From Porphyromonas sp. oral taxon 275 (lineage in GTDB: Bacteria > Bacteroidota > Bacteroidia > Bacteroidales > Porphyromonadaceae): a DNA stretch of 64,000 nt. Below, piece after piece: positions 18,833 through 28,286 of this stretch. A model generated the notes under the pieces. It saw nothing but the letters and a program-made list of their open reading frames with translations, was not told where the DNA came from and did no database searches. The stretch lies in contig NZ_CP072333.1 in the NCBI RefSeq assembly GCF_018127745.1, positions 1 through 64,000 on the forward strand. Direction: 5' to 3'. Position numbers and translations under genes: made by a program. Position 1 is the first letter of the stretch; each line of letters opens with the position of its first letter.

Positions 18833-21800
18833 TTAGAAGGACAGGCGAAGGCTCATCTCCACGCTGCGAGCGAAGGGATAGTCGAGCCCGCGCTCACGCT
18901 TGACCGTAGAGAGGTAGAAGAGGTCATTGGCCAGCAGCTCGACGCGTGCACGACGCATCAGCAGCTTCTTGACCCAGGGAGCGTCCGTCTCGTAGCCGAA
19001 GGAGAGCGAGCGCAGCGTCAGGAAGTGCTCGCGCTGGACGAAGCGGCTCGTCTGGTAGGGGCTGGAGGTATCGGCGATGTCGCGGTACTTCGCTACGTCC
19101 CCTGGCTGACGCCAGCGGTCGTTGAAGACACGCTTGTCGGCGTTGTAGGCGGGGTTGGCCCCCTCGACGCGGGAGGCTAGCGTGCCGTTGTAGACGACGG
19201 CACCGAAGGAGTAGCCGAAGCTAGCGTTGAGCGAGAAGCCCTTCCAGAAGAGGTAGGACGTCAGCGTCCCGTAGCCCAGCGGACTCGTGTCGCCGAAGAC
19301 GCGGCGGTCATTGGGATCGTAGTTGAAGGTGTAGCTGCCGTCACGCTTGATATACACCTCGCGGCCCGTAGCAGGGTCGATGCCAGCGGAGGGCACGACC
19401 TTGAGCGCGGTGAGCGACTCGCCCTCCTCGTAGAGGGGCAGTGGCGTGGTGGAGCGCGTGCTCATCGAGTCGGCCTGGACGGCACGCTCGTTGATCTTGC
19501 GCAGCGCGTCACTGATCTTGCGCACCTTATTATTATTGTAGGAGTAGTTCAGCGAGAGGGACCACTGCAGGTCCTTGCCCTGGATGGGCACGACGCGCGT
19601 CTGGAACTCGATCCCCTTGTTCTCGATCTCCCCGACGTTCTCCTTAGCCGTGCCCCCCGACACCCCTACAGAGGGCGCCTTGGAGACATCCAGGAGGAGG
19701 TTATCGGTGAGCTTGCGGTAGACGTCGAGCGTCAGGTCCCAGCGGCTCTTGAAGAGCGTCAGGTCGATCCCCGTATTCATGCTGAGCGTACGCTCCCACT
19801 TGAGGTCGGGGTTCCCGATAGTGATGGGCACAGCGCCCGCACCGACCATGTAGTCAATCCCCTTATTATAGTCGTAGGTCGTCAGAGCCTGGTAGGGCTC
19901 GAAGGAGACGTTCCCTAGGTAGCCCATGCTGGCACGCAGCTTGAGCATCTGGACGTTCTTGTTGCCCTTGAAGAACTTCTCGTTGTGGAGGTTCCACCCA
20001 GCCCCGAGGGACCAGAAGGGCGCGAAGCGCTGGTTGCGGCCGAAGCGTGAGGAGCCCTCGTAGCGGTAGACGACGTCGACGGAGTAGCGGTTATCGTAGA
20101 TCGCGTTCCCGTTGAAGAAGAAGCCGGCGCCACGTGCCTGTGCCTCGGAGCCCGAGGGGCGTGCGCCGCCGTCGTAGCCCAGACCATAGCGGGGGTGCCC
20201 CAGCTGGTCGGAGTAGAAGCCGCGCGTGGTGAAGCTGGAGTTGTCCGTCGTCGTACCCTCAAGGCTGGAGCCGAACATGCTCGTCACGTAGAGCTTGTCG
20301 AAGAAGGTCTCATTGTAGGACACCATCAGCTTGCCCAGGAAGCCGAGCGAGCGGTCCTGCGACTCCGTCAGCGAGCCGCGCTCCGCAATGGGACGACGGT
20401 AGAACTCCCCTGCCAGCGGCGAGCGGAAGCGGCGACGCAGCCCCGTGCCCGTGCTGAAGGAGAAGTCCCCATCGATGCGGAACTTGCCCGCCCACACCTG
20501 CAGCGTGGTCGTATTCAGCAGATCCATAGAGTTGCTCCTACTGAAGCTCGAGAGCGAGGCCTCGTAGAGCGGGTTGAACTGCGAGGGCGTGAAGCGCGGG
20601 ATCAGATCCCCGTACTCGTCGTAGGGACTATTGTAGGGATTCTGACGGGAGAACTCAGAGAAGCTCCCGTAGTTGGGATCCTGGCTGGAGATCTTGTTGA
20701 CCGTGAGGTTATTCGAGATGAAGAGGCGGTTGGGCTTATTGTAGGACAGCTTGAAGGCGCCCGAGATACGCTCACGCCCCGACTGCATCATCACCCCATC
20801 ATCATTACTGTAGCGCAGCGTCAGGCCGTAGCGGACGAAGTTGTCTCCCCCCTCGGCGTTGAGGCTATGGGACTGAGAGACGCCCGTGCGCAGCGGCTTG
20901 GCCAGCCAGTTGGTATTGGTCCCCTGACGCACCTTGCGCAGCACCAGCTCGCGCTCATTGTCGAGACGCCACTGATGCTCGCCCCCTGCTCTATCGGTGT
21001 AGACGCCCGCCAGGTCCTCGTAGCGCAGCTTCTCCTCAGGACTGAGGAGGCTGTAGCCCGAGAGGTCGGGCACCGAGAGGCGGAGCGTCCCATTATAGTT
21101 GATGCGGATATTCCCCTGCGAGATGGGCTTGGTCGTGATGACGATGACACCCGCAGCCGCCTTAGACCCGTAGAGGGCGGAGGCCGAGGCATCCTTGAGC
21201 ACCGTCACGGACTCGATGGTATTCATATCCATATCGTAGATGTAGTTGACATCCACGATGGCGCCGTCGACGACGAAGAGCGGGAGGTTGGCCGCGCCCG
21301 AGAAGGTCGCACGTCCACGCAGGTTCAGCTCGGGGCGCGCATTAGGGTCCGACCCGAGGTCATTGGAGGTGACGACCTGTAGCCCAGGAACGAAGGCCTC
21401 GAGGCTCTGCAGTACGTTCTTCGTGCCCATGGAGAGCAGGTCCTTGGCCTTGACGGTGGTCTGCGAGCCGGTGAAGCTACGCTTATCCTTCTTCGTGAAG
21501 CCCGTGACGACGACGCCCTCCAGTGTCTGGCTCTCGCTGTGCATGGTGATACGCTGCGGCGTACCGGCGACGAAGGTTACGGTCTGCGTCTTGTAGCTGA
21601 TGTAGGAGAGGCGAAGGGTCTCCTTGCTGTTACGCGTGCGGAATTCGAAGCGTCCATTGACATCGGTGATGTAGCCGCCTTGCTGCCCTACGATCTGGAC
21701 GGATACGCCGATCAGGGGCTGGCCTTGCTCATCGACGATCGTCCCGCTGATGACGCCATAGGTCGAGCTCTGACTCTGCTGCTGCGGTGTGGCACTGGGT

Positions 21801-21880
21801 GCGGGCATAGCTGCCGCCTGTGCCGTCAATACCGAGCTGGCGAGCCATGCTCCGGCGAAGAGTACGGTCGTTAGTCTCAT
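18833..21880 (-). CDS. SusC/RagA family TonB-linked outer-membrane transporter
   Basis: A 1015-residue protein with a signal peptide (TTVLFAGAWLASSVLTAQA), a carboxypeptidase-regulatory-like domain (about 40-120: GVISGTIVDEQGQPLIGVSV), a plug domain (VLQSLEAFVPGLQV to SALYGSKAAAGVIVITTK, about 150-255) and a 22-strand barrel ending in SVEMSLRLSF. It imports substrate using TonB energy, together with the SusD lipoprotein 23 bp downstream. ATG 21880 gives the signal peptide; the frame is open further up but the extra residues do not fit. First gene of the cluster; promoter TAACTTTG at 22026-22033. Confidence 0.95.
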   Translation of the reverse strand: MRLTTVLFAGAWLASSVLTAQAAAMPAPSATPQQQSQSSTYGVISGTIVDEQGQPLIGVSVQIVGQQGGYITDVNGRFEFRTRNSKETLRLSYISYKTQTVTFVAGTPQRITMHSESQTLEGVVVTGFTKKDKRSFTGSQTTVKAKDLLSMGTKNVLQSLEAFVPGLQVVTSNDLGSDPNARPELNLRGRATFSGAANLPLFVVDGAIVDVNYIYDMDMNTIESVTVLKDASASALYGSKAAAGVIVITTKPISQGNIRINYNGTLRLSVPDLSGYSLLSPEEKLRYEDLAGVYTDRAGGEHQWRLDNERELVLRKVRQGTNTNWLAKPLRTGVSQSHSLNAEGGDNFVRYGLTLRYSNDDGVMMQSGRERISGAFKLSYNKPNRLFISNNLTVNKISSQDPNYGSFSEFSRQNPYNSPYDEYGDLIPRFTPSQFNPLYEASLSSFSRSNSMDLLNTTTLQVWAGKFRIDGDFSFSTGTGLRRRFRSPLAGEFYRRPIAERGSLTESQDRSLGFLGKLMVSYNETFFDKLYVTSMFGSSLEGTTTDNSSFTTRGFYSDQLGHPRYGLGYDGGARPSGSEAQARGAGFFFNGNAIYDNRYSVDVVYRYEGSSRFGRNQRFAPFWSLGAGWNLHNEKFFKGNKNVQMLKLRASMGYLGNVSFEPYQALTTYDYNKGIDYMVGAGAVPITIGNPDLKWERTLSMNTGIDLTLFKSRWDLTLDVYRKLTDNLLLDVSKAPSVGVSGGTAKENVGEIENKGIEFQTRVVPIQGKDLQWSLSLNYSYNNNKVRKISDALRKINERAVQADSMSTRSTTPLPLYEEGESLTALKVVPSAGIDPATGREVYIKRDGSYTFNYDPNDRRVFGDTSPLGYGTLTSYLFWKGFSLNASFGYSFGAVVYNGTLASRVEGANPAYNADKRVFNDRWRQPGDVAKYRDIADTSSPYQTSRFVQREHFLTLRSLSFGYETDAPWVKKLLMRRARVELLANDLFYLSTVKRERGLDYPFARSVEMSLRLSF

Positions 21881-22025
21881 GCGGTGAATGATTTTGCTGT
21901 GGACAAATGAGACGGGTGTGCGTTCTCTCTGTCTGCCTTGCGCCCCGCTGATGTACGCTCTACATGCACGGGCCTCCGGGCACACCCTGTTACCAAAATA
22001 AGCTAGAGTAGGATACTACTCAGAG

Positions 22026-22033
22026 CAAAGTTA
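22026..22033 (-). promoter_or_regulatory. -7 promoter element of the SusCD operon
   Basis: Minus strand TAACTTTG, 145 bp before ATG 21880. The leader is about 140 nt and includes no open frame I trust. Confidence 0.6.
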
Positions 22034-22168
22034 CTAAAAATAGGACGAAGTTCCCAGCGCTTGTCTACGAGCTCGCCCTCTTCCTGTCACGAGGGCAGCG
22101 ATCCGCTACTGGAATAATCATTACAACGCCTCCTAGCTCCCTTTTGTTGCACCCCCGACCAAATGCAA

Positions 22169-22211
22169 AGCCGCCGCCCGACCTGTCCGTGGACAGATCA
22201 GGCGGCGGCTT
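22169..22211 (-). terminator. Terminator of the DEAD-box helicase
   Basis: Stem AAGCCGCCGCC/GGCGGCGGCTT extended by inner CTGTCC/GGACAG. It lies about 80 bp past the helicase stop. Confidence 0.75.
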
Positions 22212-22289
22212 GATTCGTACTCGGCCCCGCTTAGGAGCTTAGCGCCTACCCGTCAGATGTGGGCGGAGACGGGACGAGAGCTACGTGGG

Positions 22290-24113
22290 CTACCAGCGCT
22301 TCTTCTTGCTGCGAGGGCCTTCGTCGTAGCTGCGGGAGCGCTTGCCATAGCCACCGCCACGCTTGCCGTAGTCCTCATCGCGACGCCCCGCGGGCTTGTC
22401 GTAGTCACGGCGCTTGCTGGGGGCGCCGCGGCGCTCACGCTTACCGCCGCCCTCACCGACCTTGTCGGCATAGTCCACGACGATACGGCGGCCGTCTACC
22501 TCGTAGCTGCTCATGCTGTGGATGACCTCCGAGGCCTCATGCTCGTCGACCTCGAAGAAGGCGAAGCGAGGCAAGAGGTCGATCTTCCCGACCTTGACGC
22601 GGCCAGGGACACACTTGTTGATCAGCTCGATGAGCTTATTGGGGAACATGCGGTCCAGCTTACCGAAGTTGATGAAGAGACGCTTCATCCCCTCCTCGGC
22701 GACGGCATTGCGCTTGTCGCGCTTCTTGCCCTCACCGTCGCCCTGCAGGCGGCCGCGCTCATCGGCCTCCTCGATGGCCTCCTCCTGCTCATAGTAGTCG
22801 AGCATACGGCGGAACTCGAGGAGCATCACGCGCTTGAGTAGCTCCTCATGGTCGATCCACTCGAGCTTGCGTGCCAGCTCGGGCAGCAGTGCCTCGAGCG
22901 TAGCGTCCTCCGTCAGCTCGACGCGCTCGATGCGCTCCGCTAGGTGGAAGAGCTGCTTGCCGCAGATCTCCGCCCCTGTGGGCAGCGTCCTGCGCTCGAT
23001 CGTAGCATGGGAGATGCGCTCGATGTCGCGCAGGCGACCACGCTCACGGCTGTGGCAGATGGCGATGGAGATCCCCATCTTGCCTGCGCGCGCCGTACGG
23101 CCGCTGCGGTGCGTGTAGCTCTCGATATCGTCGGGCAGACCGTAGTGGATGACGTGCGTCAGGTCGTTGACGTCGAGGCCGCGGGCGGCCACGTCGGTAG
23201 CAACGAGGAGCTGGAGGTTGCGGATGCGGAACTTCTGCATCACGTAGTCACGCTGCGCCTGCGAGAGCTCGCCGTGCAGCGCATCGGCATTGTAGCCGTC
23301 GCGGATCAGCTGGTCGGCGATCTCCTGGGTCTCCTTGCGCGTGCGGCAGAAGATGATCCCGTAGATGTCGGGGTAGTAGTCGGCGATGCGCTTGAGGGCA
23401 AGGTACTTGTGCCGCGCCGATACGACGTAGTAGTAGTGCTTGATGTTGGCGTTGCCCTGGTTCTTCGTCCCGACGATGATCTCCTTGGGCTGGTGCATGT
23501 AGGAGGCAGCGATGGAGCTGATCTCGCGGGGCATGGTCGCGGAGAAGAGCAGCAGGTGACGCTCCTCGGGCACCTGGCTGAGGATGGTCTGCAGGCTCTC
23601 GGAGAAGCCCATCGTGAGCATCTCGTCAGCCTCGTCGAGGACGACCGTATGCACCTCGTCCAGCGAAGCGGCGCCGCGCTCCATGAGGTCGATGAGGCGC
23701 CCAGGGGTAGCGACGATGACCTCTACCCCACGGCGGAGCGTGCGTATCTGCGCCTCGATCGAGGAGCCGCCATAGACGGGGAGGATACGCACGGAGGGGA
23801 GGTACTTGCTGTAGTCGGTGAGGTCGTCGGCGATCTGCAGGCAGAGCTCACGCGTAGGGCAGAGGACGAGGGCACGTGCTAGGCCCGAGGGCTTGCCGCC
23901 CTCAGTCTCGAGGCTACGAGCTACATTCTGCAGCAGCGGCAGGCCGAAGGCCGCCGTCTTACCCGTCCCCGTCTGGGCCAGGGCGATGAGGTCCATAGGC
24001 TCACCGAGGAGGTGCGGGATCACTGCCTCCTGCACGGGCATGGGCTGCTCGTAGCCCTTCTCGGCTACGGCGCGACAGATGGGAGCGGAGACTCCCAGGG
24101 ATTCAAATGTCAT
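22290..24113 (-). CDS. deaD: DEAD-box RNA helicase with DbpA-type RNA-binding domain
   Basis: A 607-residue ATP-dependent RNA helicase for rRNA maturation or mRNA remodelling. In order: Q motif (FESLGVSAPI..., start), Walker A AQTGTGKT near 46, PTREL, DEAD (VLDEADEML) near 158, SAT, RGLDV near 315 and HRSGRTARAG near 340. A DbpA-like domain follows (MKRLFINFGKLDRMFPNK to GRRIVVDYADKV, about 465-545), then a basic Gly/Arg/Lys tail. Length fits the CsdA/DeaD group. No upstream TAnnTTTG box was found in the 140-bp gap. Confidence 0.93.
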   Translation of the reverse strand: MTFESLGVSAPICRAVAEKGYEQPMPVQEAVIPHLLGEPMDLIALAQTGTGKTAAFGLPLLQNVARSLETEGGKPSGLARALVLCPTRELCLQIADDLTDYSKYLPSVRILPVYGGSSIEAQIRTLRRGVEVIVATPGRLIDLMERGAASLDEVHTVVLDEADEMLTMGFSESLQTILSQVPEERHLLLFSATMPREISSIAASYMHQPKEIIVGTKNQGNANIKHYYYVVSARHKYLALKRIADYYPDIYGIIFCRTRKETQEIADQLIRDGYNADALHGELSQAQRDYVMQKFRIRNLQLLVATDVAARGLDVNDLTHVIHYGLPDDIESYTHRSGRTARAGKMGISIAICHSRERGRLRDIERISHATIERRTLPTGAEICGKQLFHLAERIERVELTEDATLEALLPELARKLEWIDHEELLKRVMLLEFRRMLDYYEQEEAIEEADERGRLQGDGEGKKRDKRNAVAEEGMKRLFINFGKLDRMFPNKLIELINKCVPGRVKVGKIDLLPRFAFFEVDEHEASEVIHSMSSYEVDGRRIVVDYADKVGEGGGKRERRGAPSKRRDYDKPAGRRDEDYGKRGGGYGKRSRSYDEGPRSKKKRW

Positions 24114-24256
24114 TGGATGATGATCGAGTTACCTTGGGGGCTATCCGCACGCCGAGCGCACGGCTCCCCAAGCCGTCGTGTGTATCCCTGGTTCGCCTCC
24201 GACCCAGCGCGACACACGTCTATGAATAAATGAGTACTTGCCGAGGCTAGCGGATG

Positions 24257-24880
24257 CTAGGCCTTAGGCTGCTCGTCCTGCAGCTCGCGGCTCTTACCTC
24301 CCAGGTAGCCCCCATGGTGACGGAGCGAGTAGTCGTGGTAGGTGAAGCCTATCCGCTGCATGACGCTGACCACGAGGAGGTCGCCCAGCACGGTCATGAC
24401 GGTCGTGCTGGTGGTGGGCGTCAGCCCGAGGGGACATACCTCACGAGGGTTGCCCGTGGAGAGGACGACGTCGACCTCTGCCGCCAGTGGGCTCTGGACA
24501 TTGCCCGTGATGAGGATGAAGGGGAGGGAGGGGTGCATGCGGCGTGCCAGCTCGACGAGCTCCACGACCTCACGCGTCTTACCCGAGTTGCTGATCAGCA
24601 GCATCAGGTCGCCCGCGCAGACCATACCGAGGTCGCCATGCTGAGCCTCGCTGGGATGGAGGAAGTAGGCGGGCGTCCCTGTAGAGCTGAAGGTCGTGGC
24701 GATGTTGTGCGCGATCTGTCCCGCCTTGCCCATACCCGAGGTGATGAGCCGCCCCCCGCCACGATGTACACGCTCGAGGATGAGCGCGATGGCGGCCTCG
24801 TAATCATTGCTCTCGGGGATGGCACTCAGCGCAGCGATCTCCGCCTGGAGGATCTGCGCTATGGTATATTGCTGGGACAT
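24257..24880 (-). CDS. SIS-domain sugar-phosphate isomerase, KdsD/KpsF-like without CBS domains
   Basis: A 207-residue protein with a single SIS domain. GGGRLITSGMGKAGQIAHNI, FSSTGTPAYFLHPSEAQHGD and LISNSGKTREVVEL follow the arabinose-5-phosphate isomerase pattern, the enzyme that turns ribulose-5-phosphate into the precursor of Kdo. The usual pair of C-terminal CBS domains (total about 320 residues) is absent; the protein ends 40 residues after VLGDLLVVSVMQR. This is therefore either a short KdsD or a related phosphosugar isomerase. Promoter TATCTTTG lies 40 bp upstream. Confidence 0.75.
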   Translation of the reverse strand: MSQQYTIAQILQAEIAALSAIPESNDYEAAIALILERVHRGGGRLITSGMGKAGQIAHNIATTFSSTGTPAYFLHPSEAQHGDLGMVCAGDLMLLISNSGKTREVVELVELARRMHPSLPFILITGNVQSPLAAEVDVVLSTGNPREVCPLGLTPTTSTTVMTVLGDLLVVSVMQRIGFTYHDYSLRHHGGYLGGKSRELQDEQPKA

Positions 24881-24919
24881 TGCTTCTCTTCTTCTCTGCT
24901 TCCGGGCTTAATAGCTGGA

Positions 24920-24927
24920 CAAAGATA
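24920..24927 (-). promoter_or_regulatory. -7 promoter element of the SIS isomerase
   Basis: Minus strand TATCTTTG, 40 bp before ATG 24880. Confidence 0.7.
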
Positions 24928-25016
24928 CAGCTTTATCTCTAGAGCCTCATCTTGATCCGAGCTCGGCAGTGTGCCGACTAGGCGGAGGATGAGTCCCGAG
25001 GCGGCTAGGAAGGCTA

Positions 25017-25053
25017 AGCCCCGTACTCCTGCTGTGTCGAGGAGTACGGGGCT
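25017..25053 (-). terminator. Terminator of tRNA-Cys
   Basis: 14-bp perfect stem AGCCCCGTACTCCT/AGGAGTACGGGGCT, loop 9 nt, beginning 7 bp past the tRNA. Confidence 0.75.
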
Positions 25054-25059
25054 CAATCG

Positions 25060-25130
25060 AGGTTCCTAGCGGATTCGAACCGCTGTAAACGGTTTTGCAG
25101 ACCGGCGCCTAACCACTCGGCCAAGGAACC
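25060..25130 (-). tRNA. tRNA-Cys (GCA)
   Basis: 71-nt cloverleaf: acceptor GGTTCCT/AGGAACC, anticodon loop CTGCAAA (GCA), T-loop GGTTCGAATCC. No CCA encoded. Confidence 0.95.
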
Positions 25131-25262
25131 CTAGTTCGCATTACTGCGCTGCAAAGTAACAACAAAAAAGCGACACGGACAAATATCGCCCGCCGCCCTC
25201 CCCCGCCCTCAGCAGCGCTCCCCCTCTAGGCTGGGACGCCGCACCGCCCAAGGGGGAGGGGC

Positions 25263-25348
25263 GCTGAGGGATATCCGTCAGCGCCCTGAGGGACGGCAGT
25301 CAGCGGCGTGAGGGATAGCAGTCAGCCCGCTGAGGGATATCCCTCACC
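25263..25348. repeat. Four-unit GAGGGATATC repeat, locus C
   Basis: Four well-kept units in the same orientation (CTGAGGGATATCCGTCAGC, CTGAGGGACGGCAGTCAGC, TGAGGGATAGCAGTCAGC, CTGAGGGATATCCCTCA), spaced 21-23 bp. The remaining gap to the ROK gene holds only its promoter. Confidence 0.8.
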
Positions 25349-25543
25349 GAAGGCGGGGCTAGGTCTCGCCTCAACTCATGCTGGGACAGGGCTCTATGGG
25401 GGTGCGGCGTGCCACTCGAGGAGTGCTATCGGGGGCGAGCTCGGGACCTCGTGGAGGCAGAGCTAGAGGGCGCGAGCGAAGGCTCATCGCAGGCGTGTGG
25501 GGACGTAGCGCGTATGCGGCGCACAGGACTGCGCAGAAACTAC

Positions 25544-25551
25544 TATCTTTG
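25544..25551 (+). promoter_or_regulatory. -7 promoter element of the ROK kinase
   Basis: TATCTTTG, 39 bp before ATG 25591. Confidence 0.75.
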
Positions 25552-25590
25552 CTTTACAAACTAATTTAATAAAGCTAACACAAAGACATT

Positions 25591-26556
25591 ATGGAAAAGC
25601 CCTATGTGCTAGGCGTCGACATCGGCGGGACGAATACCGTCTTCGGTGTCGTCGATGCGCGCGGCAACGTCGTCGTCAGTGCCTCCATCAAGACCACGAC
25701 GCACAATGACGTCGAGCTCTACCTCAACGACCTCACCGCTGGCCTCAACATGCTCATCGAGCAGGTCGGCGGCAAGGACAAGATCCGCGGGATCGGCGTC
25801 GGTGCCCCCAATGGCAACTACTTCACCGGCTCCATCGAGTTCGCCCCCAACCTCCCCTGGAAGGGTGTCCTCCCCCTAGCGAAGATGATCCAGGATCGCC
25901 TCGGCATCCCCGTAGCGCTGACCAACGACGCCAACGCCGCAGCCATCGGCGAGATGACCTACGGCGCAGCGCGTGGCATGAAGGACTTCATCGTCATCAC
26001 CCTCGGCACGGGTGTCGGTAGCGGCATCGTCGTCGGTGGCCAGCTCGTCTACGGGCATGATGGCTTCGCAGGCGAACTGGGGCACATGATCGTGCGCCGC
26101 AATGGCCGCATGTGCGGCTGTGGTCGCCAGGGCTGCCTCGAGACCTACACCTCCGCCACGGGCGTAGCACGCACCGCTCGCGAGTACCTCACCATCCGCT
26201 CCGACGAGAGCCAGCTCCGTGCCCTCGACATCGACACGATCACGTCCAAGGATGTCTTCGACGCCGCCACCAACGGCGATGCGCTCGCCCTCGAGATCTT
26301 TGAGAGCACGGGCGCTATCCTCGGGGAGGCCTGCGCCGACTTCGTCACCTTCTCCTCGCCTGAGGCCATCATCTTCTTCGGCGGCCTCACCAAGGCGGGC
26401 GATCTCCTGATGAACCCCATCCGCCACCACATGGAGAAGAACCTCCTCAACGTCTACAAGGGCAAGACCAAGCTCCTCTTCTCGCAGCTCAAGGAAAGCG
26501 ATGCCGCCGTCCTCGGCGCCAGCGCCCTCGGCTGGGAGGCTAAGGAGCTCGAGTAG
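25591..26556 (+). CDS. ROK-family sugar kinase, probable glucokinase
   Basis: A 321-residue cytoplasmic kinase that phosphorylates glucose or a similar sugar with ATP. It has the phosphate loop GVDIGGTNTVFGVVD near residue 8, the substrate motif LTNDANAAAIGE near 110, the second Gly-rich loop TLGTGVGSGIVVGG near 137, the ExGH motif ELGHMIV near 158 and the ROK zinc motif CGCGRQGCLETYTS near 173. No DNA-binding domain precedes it, so it is an enzyme and not a repressor. Monocistronic or leading a unit with the Nudix gene 90 bp downstream. Confidence 0.9.
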   Translation: MEKPYVLGVDIGGTNTVFGVVDARGNVVVSASIKTTTHNDVELYLNDLTAGLNMLIEQVGGKDKIRGIGVGAPNGNYFTGSIEFAPNLPWKGVLPLAKMIQDRLGIPVALTNDANAAAIGEMTYGAARGMKDFIVITLGTGVGSGIVVGGQLVYGHDGFAGELGHMIVRRNGRMCGCGRQGCLETYTSATGVARTAREYLTIRSDESQLRALDIDTITSKDVFDAATNGDALALEIFESTGAILGEACADFVTFSSPEAIIFFGGLTKAGDLLMNPIRHHMEKNLLNVYKGKTKLLFSQLKESDAAVLGASALGWEAKELE

Positions 26557-26646
26557 TCCCCTAGCCTAAGCATAGAGAGCTCCACTGGAGGCGCCGAGTA
26601 CGCCTCCGTGGAGCTCTCGCTATTCACCCCCATAGCACATAGGACG

Positions 26647-27186
26647 ATGAAGCACCCTCTAGAGAGCTTCGGCTACTGCCCCCGCTGCGGCACTGCGGGG
26701 CTCGAGCATGTCCACGGGCGCGCCATACACTGCGCCGCCTGTGAGCTCACCTACTTCCACAATGTCGCGGCGGCCGTGGCCTGCTTCGTGCGGGACGCCG
26801 CGGGACGCCTGCTGGTCGTACGCCGCGGCCGTGAGCCGGCGAAGGGCACCCTAGACCTACCTGGGGGCTTCGTCGACCCGCTGGAGACCGTCGATGAGGC
26901 CGTGGCGCGCGAGCTACGCGAGGAGACGGGGCTGGAGCCGCTGAGACAGCGCCTGCTCTTCTCTCTACCGAACATCTACCCCTACTCGGGGGTGGAGGTC
27001 TATACGGCCGACCTCTTCTACGAGGTAGAGGTCGCCAGCCTCGAGGGCGCCGTGCCGATGGATGACGTCGCGGAGCTGGTCGTCGTCGCGCCCGAGGAGC
27101 TCCGCGCCGAGGACTTCGGCCTACAGTCCATACGTCAGGCCGTGGCACGCCTCGTCGCCGAGCCTGACCTACTTAGCCTCCGCTGA
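26647..27186 (+). CDS. Nudix hydrolase with N-terminal zinc ribbon
   Basis: A 179-residue protein. Residues 8-35 form a zinc ribbon with four Cys (CPRCG...CAAC). The Nudix box GGFVDPLETVDEAVARELRE, followed by ETGLE, lies near residue 77 and is complete. This layout resembles NADH pyrophosphatase-like and ADP-ribose-type Nudix enzymes of Bacteroidetes, but the substrate cannot be read. ATG 26647 is preferred to one at 26608 because it starts directly before the zinc ribbon. Its TGA overlaps the ATG of the next gene by one base, so the two are coupled. Confidence 0.85.
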   Translation: MKHPLESFGYCPRCGTAGLEHVHGRAIHCAACELTYFHNVAAAVACFVRDAAGRLLVVRRGREPAKGTLDLPGGFVDPLETVDEAVARELREETGLEPLRQRLLFSLPNIYPYSGVEVYTADLFYEVEVASLEGAVPMDDVAELVVVAPEELRAEDFGLQSIRQAVARLVAEPDLLSLR

Positions 27187-28085
27187 TGCGCCTCGACCTC
27201 GAGCGCCTCAAGGGCTACGCGCCCCTCTGCTTCATCGCCACGGGGATCCTCCTCTGGCGGTGGACGGCGCCGCTCTCGGCGGTGCTGCCGTGGATCATCG
27301 CGGCGATGCTCTTTTTCGCCGTGCTGACGATGCCGCTGAGTCGGCTGCGTCCGCGGCGGGAGCACCTAGTGATCTACCTCATCCAGATGGGGCTGGGGGC
27401 GGTGCTCTATAGCCTGCTGCGGCTGTGGGATCACGAGGTGGGGCTGAGCCTACTGATGTGCTTCCTCGCGCCAGCTGCGACGGCGGCAGGGGCGATGACG
27501 AGCCTCATGGGGGGCGACACGGGCTTCGCCACGGCCTACACCCTCCTGACGCACGGGCTGATCTGCCTCGTGGCGCCCATCCTACTGCCCCTGCTGGAGC
27601 CGCAGGCCAGCGTCTCTTTCTGGGCGCTCTCGGCTCAAGTGGGGCTGCTGGTGGCACGTATGGTGCTGCTACCGATCGCGCTGGCGCAGCTGGTGCGCTA
27701 CCTGATGGCGCGCCGCGGACGCCAGCCCCAGCCGCAGCGACGGCTCACCTATTGGCTCTGGCTGAGCTCGCTCATCTTCATCCTCGGCAAGGCTGTGGCC
27801 TTCGTCTCGGGGGGTATCGCGGAGGCCGACCTCGGGCGCCTAGTGGCCTCCTTCGCCGTGGGGCTGGCGGCCTGTGCCCTGCAGTTCAACCTCGGCCGTC
27901 TCCTCGGGCCGCGCCTCGGGGTGGATGTCGTAGCCTTCCGCCAGGCGATGGGGCAGAAGAATACCGCCCTAGTGCTCTGGCTCTGCATCGCCTTCCTCCC
28001 GCCCCTGGCCGCCCCTGGCATCGCAGGCTACATCGCCTGGCAGAACTTCTTCCTCAGCTACTACATGAGCAAGACGCGCCTCTAG
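27186..28085 (+). CDS. BASS/bile acid:sodium symporter-like transporter
   Basis: A 299-residue inner-membrane protein with about 8-10 membrane segments, for example APLCFIATGILLWRW, VLPWIIAAMLFFAVLTM, SLLMCFLAPAATAAGAMT and VGLAACALQFNLGRLLG. The conserved crossover of the fold appears as a Gly/Ala-rich segment near 98 and VAFRQAMGQKNTALVLWL near 260, similar to the GxxxxNxxLA-type motif of BASS proteins. The transported molecule is unknown. Translated with the Nudix gene (one-base overlap). Confidence 0.7.
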   Translation: MRLDLERLKGYAPLCFIATGILLWRWTAPLSAVLPWIIAAMLFFAVLTMPLSRLRPRREHLVIYLIQMGLGAVLYSLLRLWDHEVGLSLLMCFLAPAATAAGAMTSLMGGDTGFATAYTLLTHGLICLVAPILLPLLEPQASVSFWALSAQVGLLVARMVLLPIALAQLVRYLMARRGRQPQPQRRLTYWLWLSSLIFILGKAVAFVSGGIAEADLGRLVASFAVGLAACALQFNLGRLLGPRLGVDVVAFRQAMGQKNTALVLWLCIAFLPPLAAPGIAGYIAWQNFFLSYYMSKTRL

Positions 28086-28217
28086 CGCCCCCGCTCCGCC
28101 TCAAGGCCCAGCACTGCTCCCCTAATGCGGCAGCCCCGCTCCCCGAGTAGCCTCGCAGCGCTGCCACCACAGCCCCAGCACTTCCCCCCACCTCTCCTTC
28201 GACAGCCCTAGATACAG

Positions 28218-28254
28218 CGAGCGCCCCACGATCACGAGGATCGTGGGGCGCTCG
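28218..28254 (-). terminator. Terminator of pyk (bidirectional)
   Basis: 16-bp perfect stem CGAGCGCCCCACGATC/GATCGTGGGGCGCTCG, loop ACGAG, between convergent genes. Confidence 0.75.
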
Positions 28255-28286
28255 GCTTTAGTTAGAGGGTTAGGCCCAGGTGGAGC

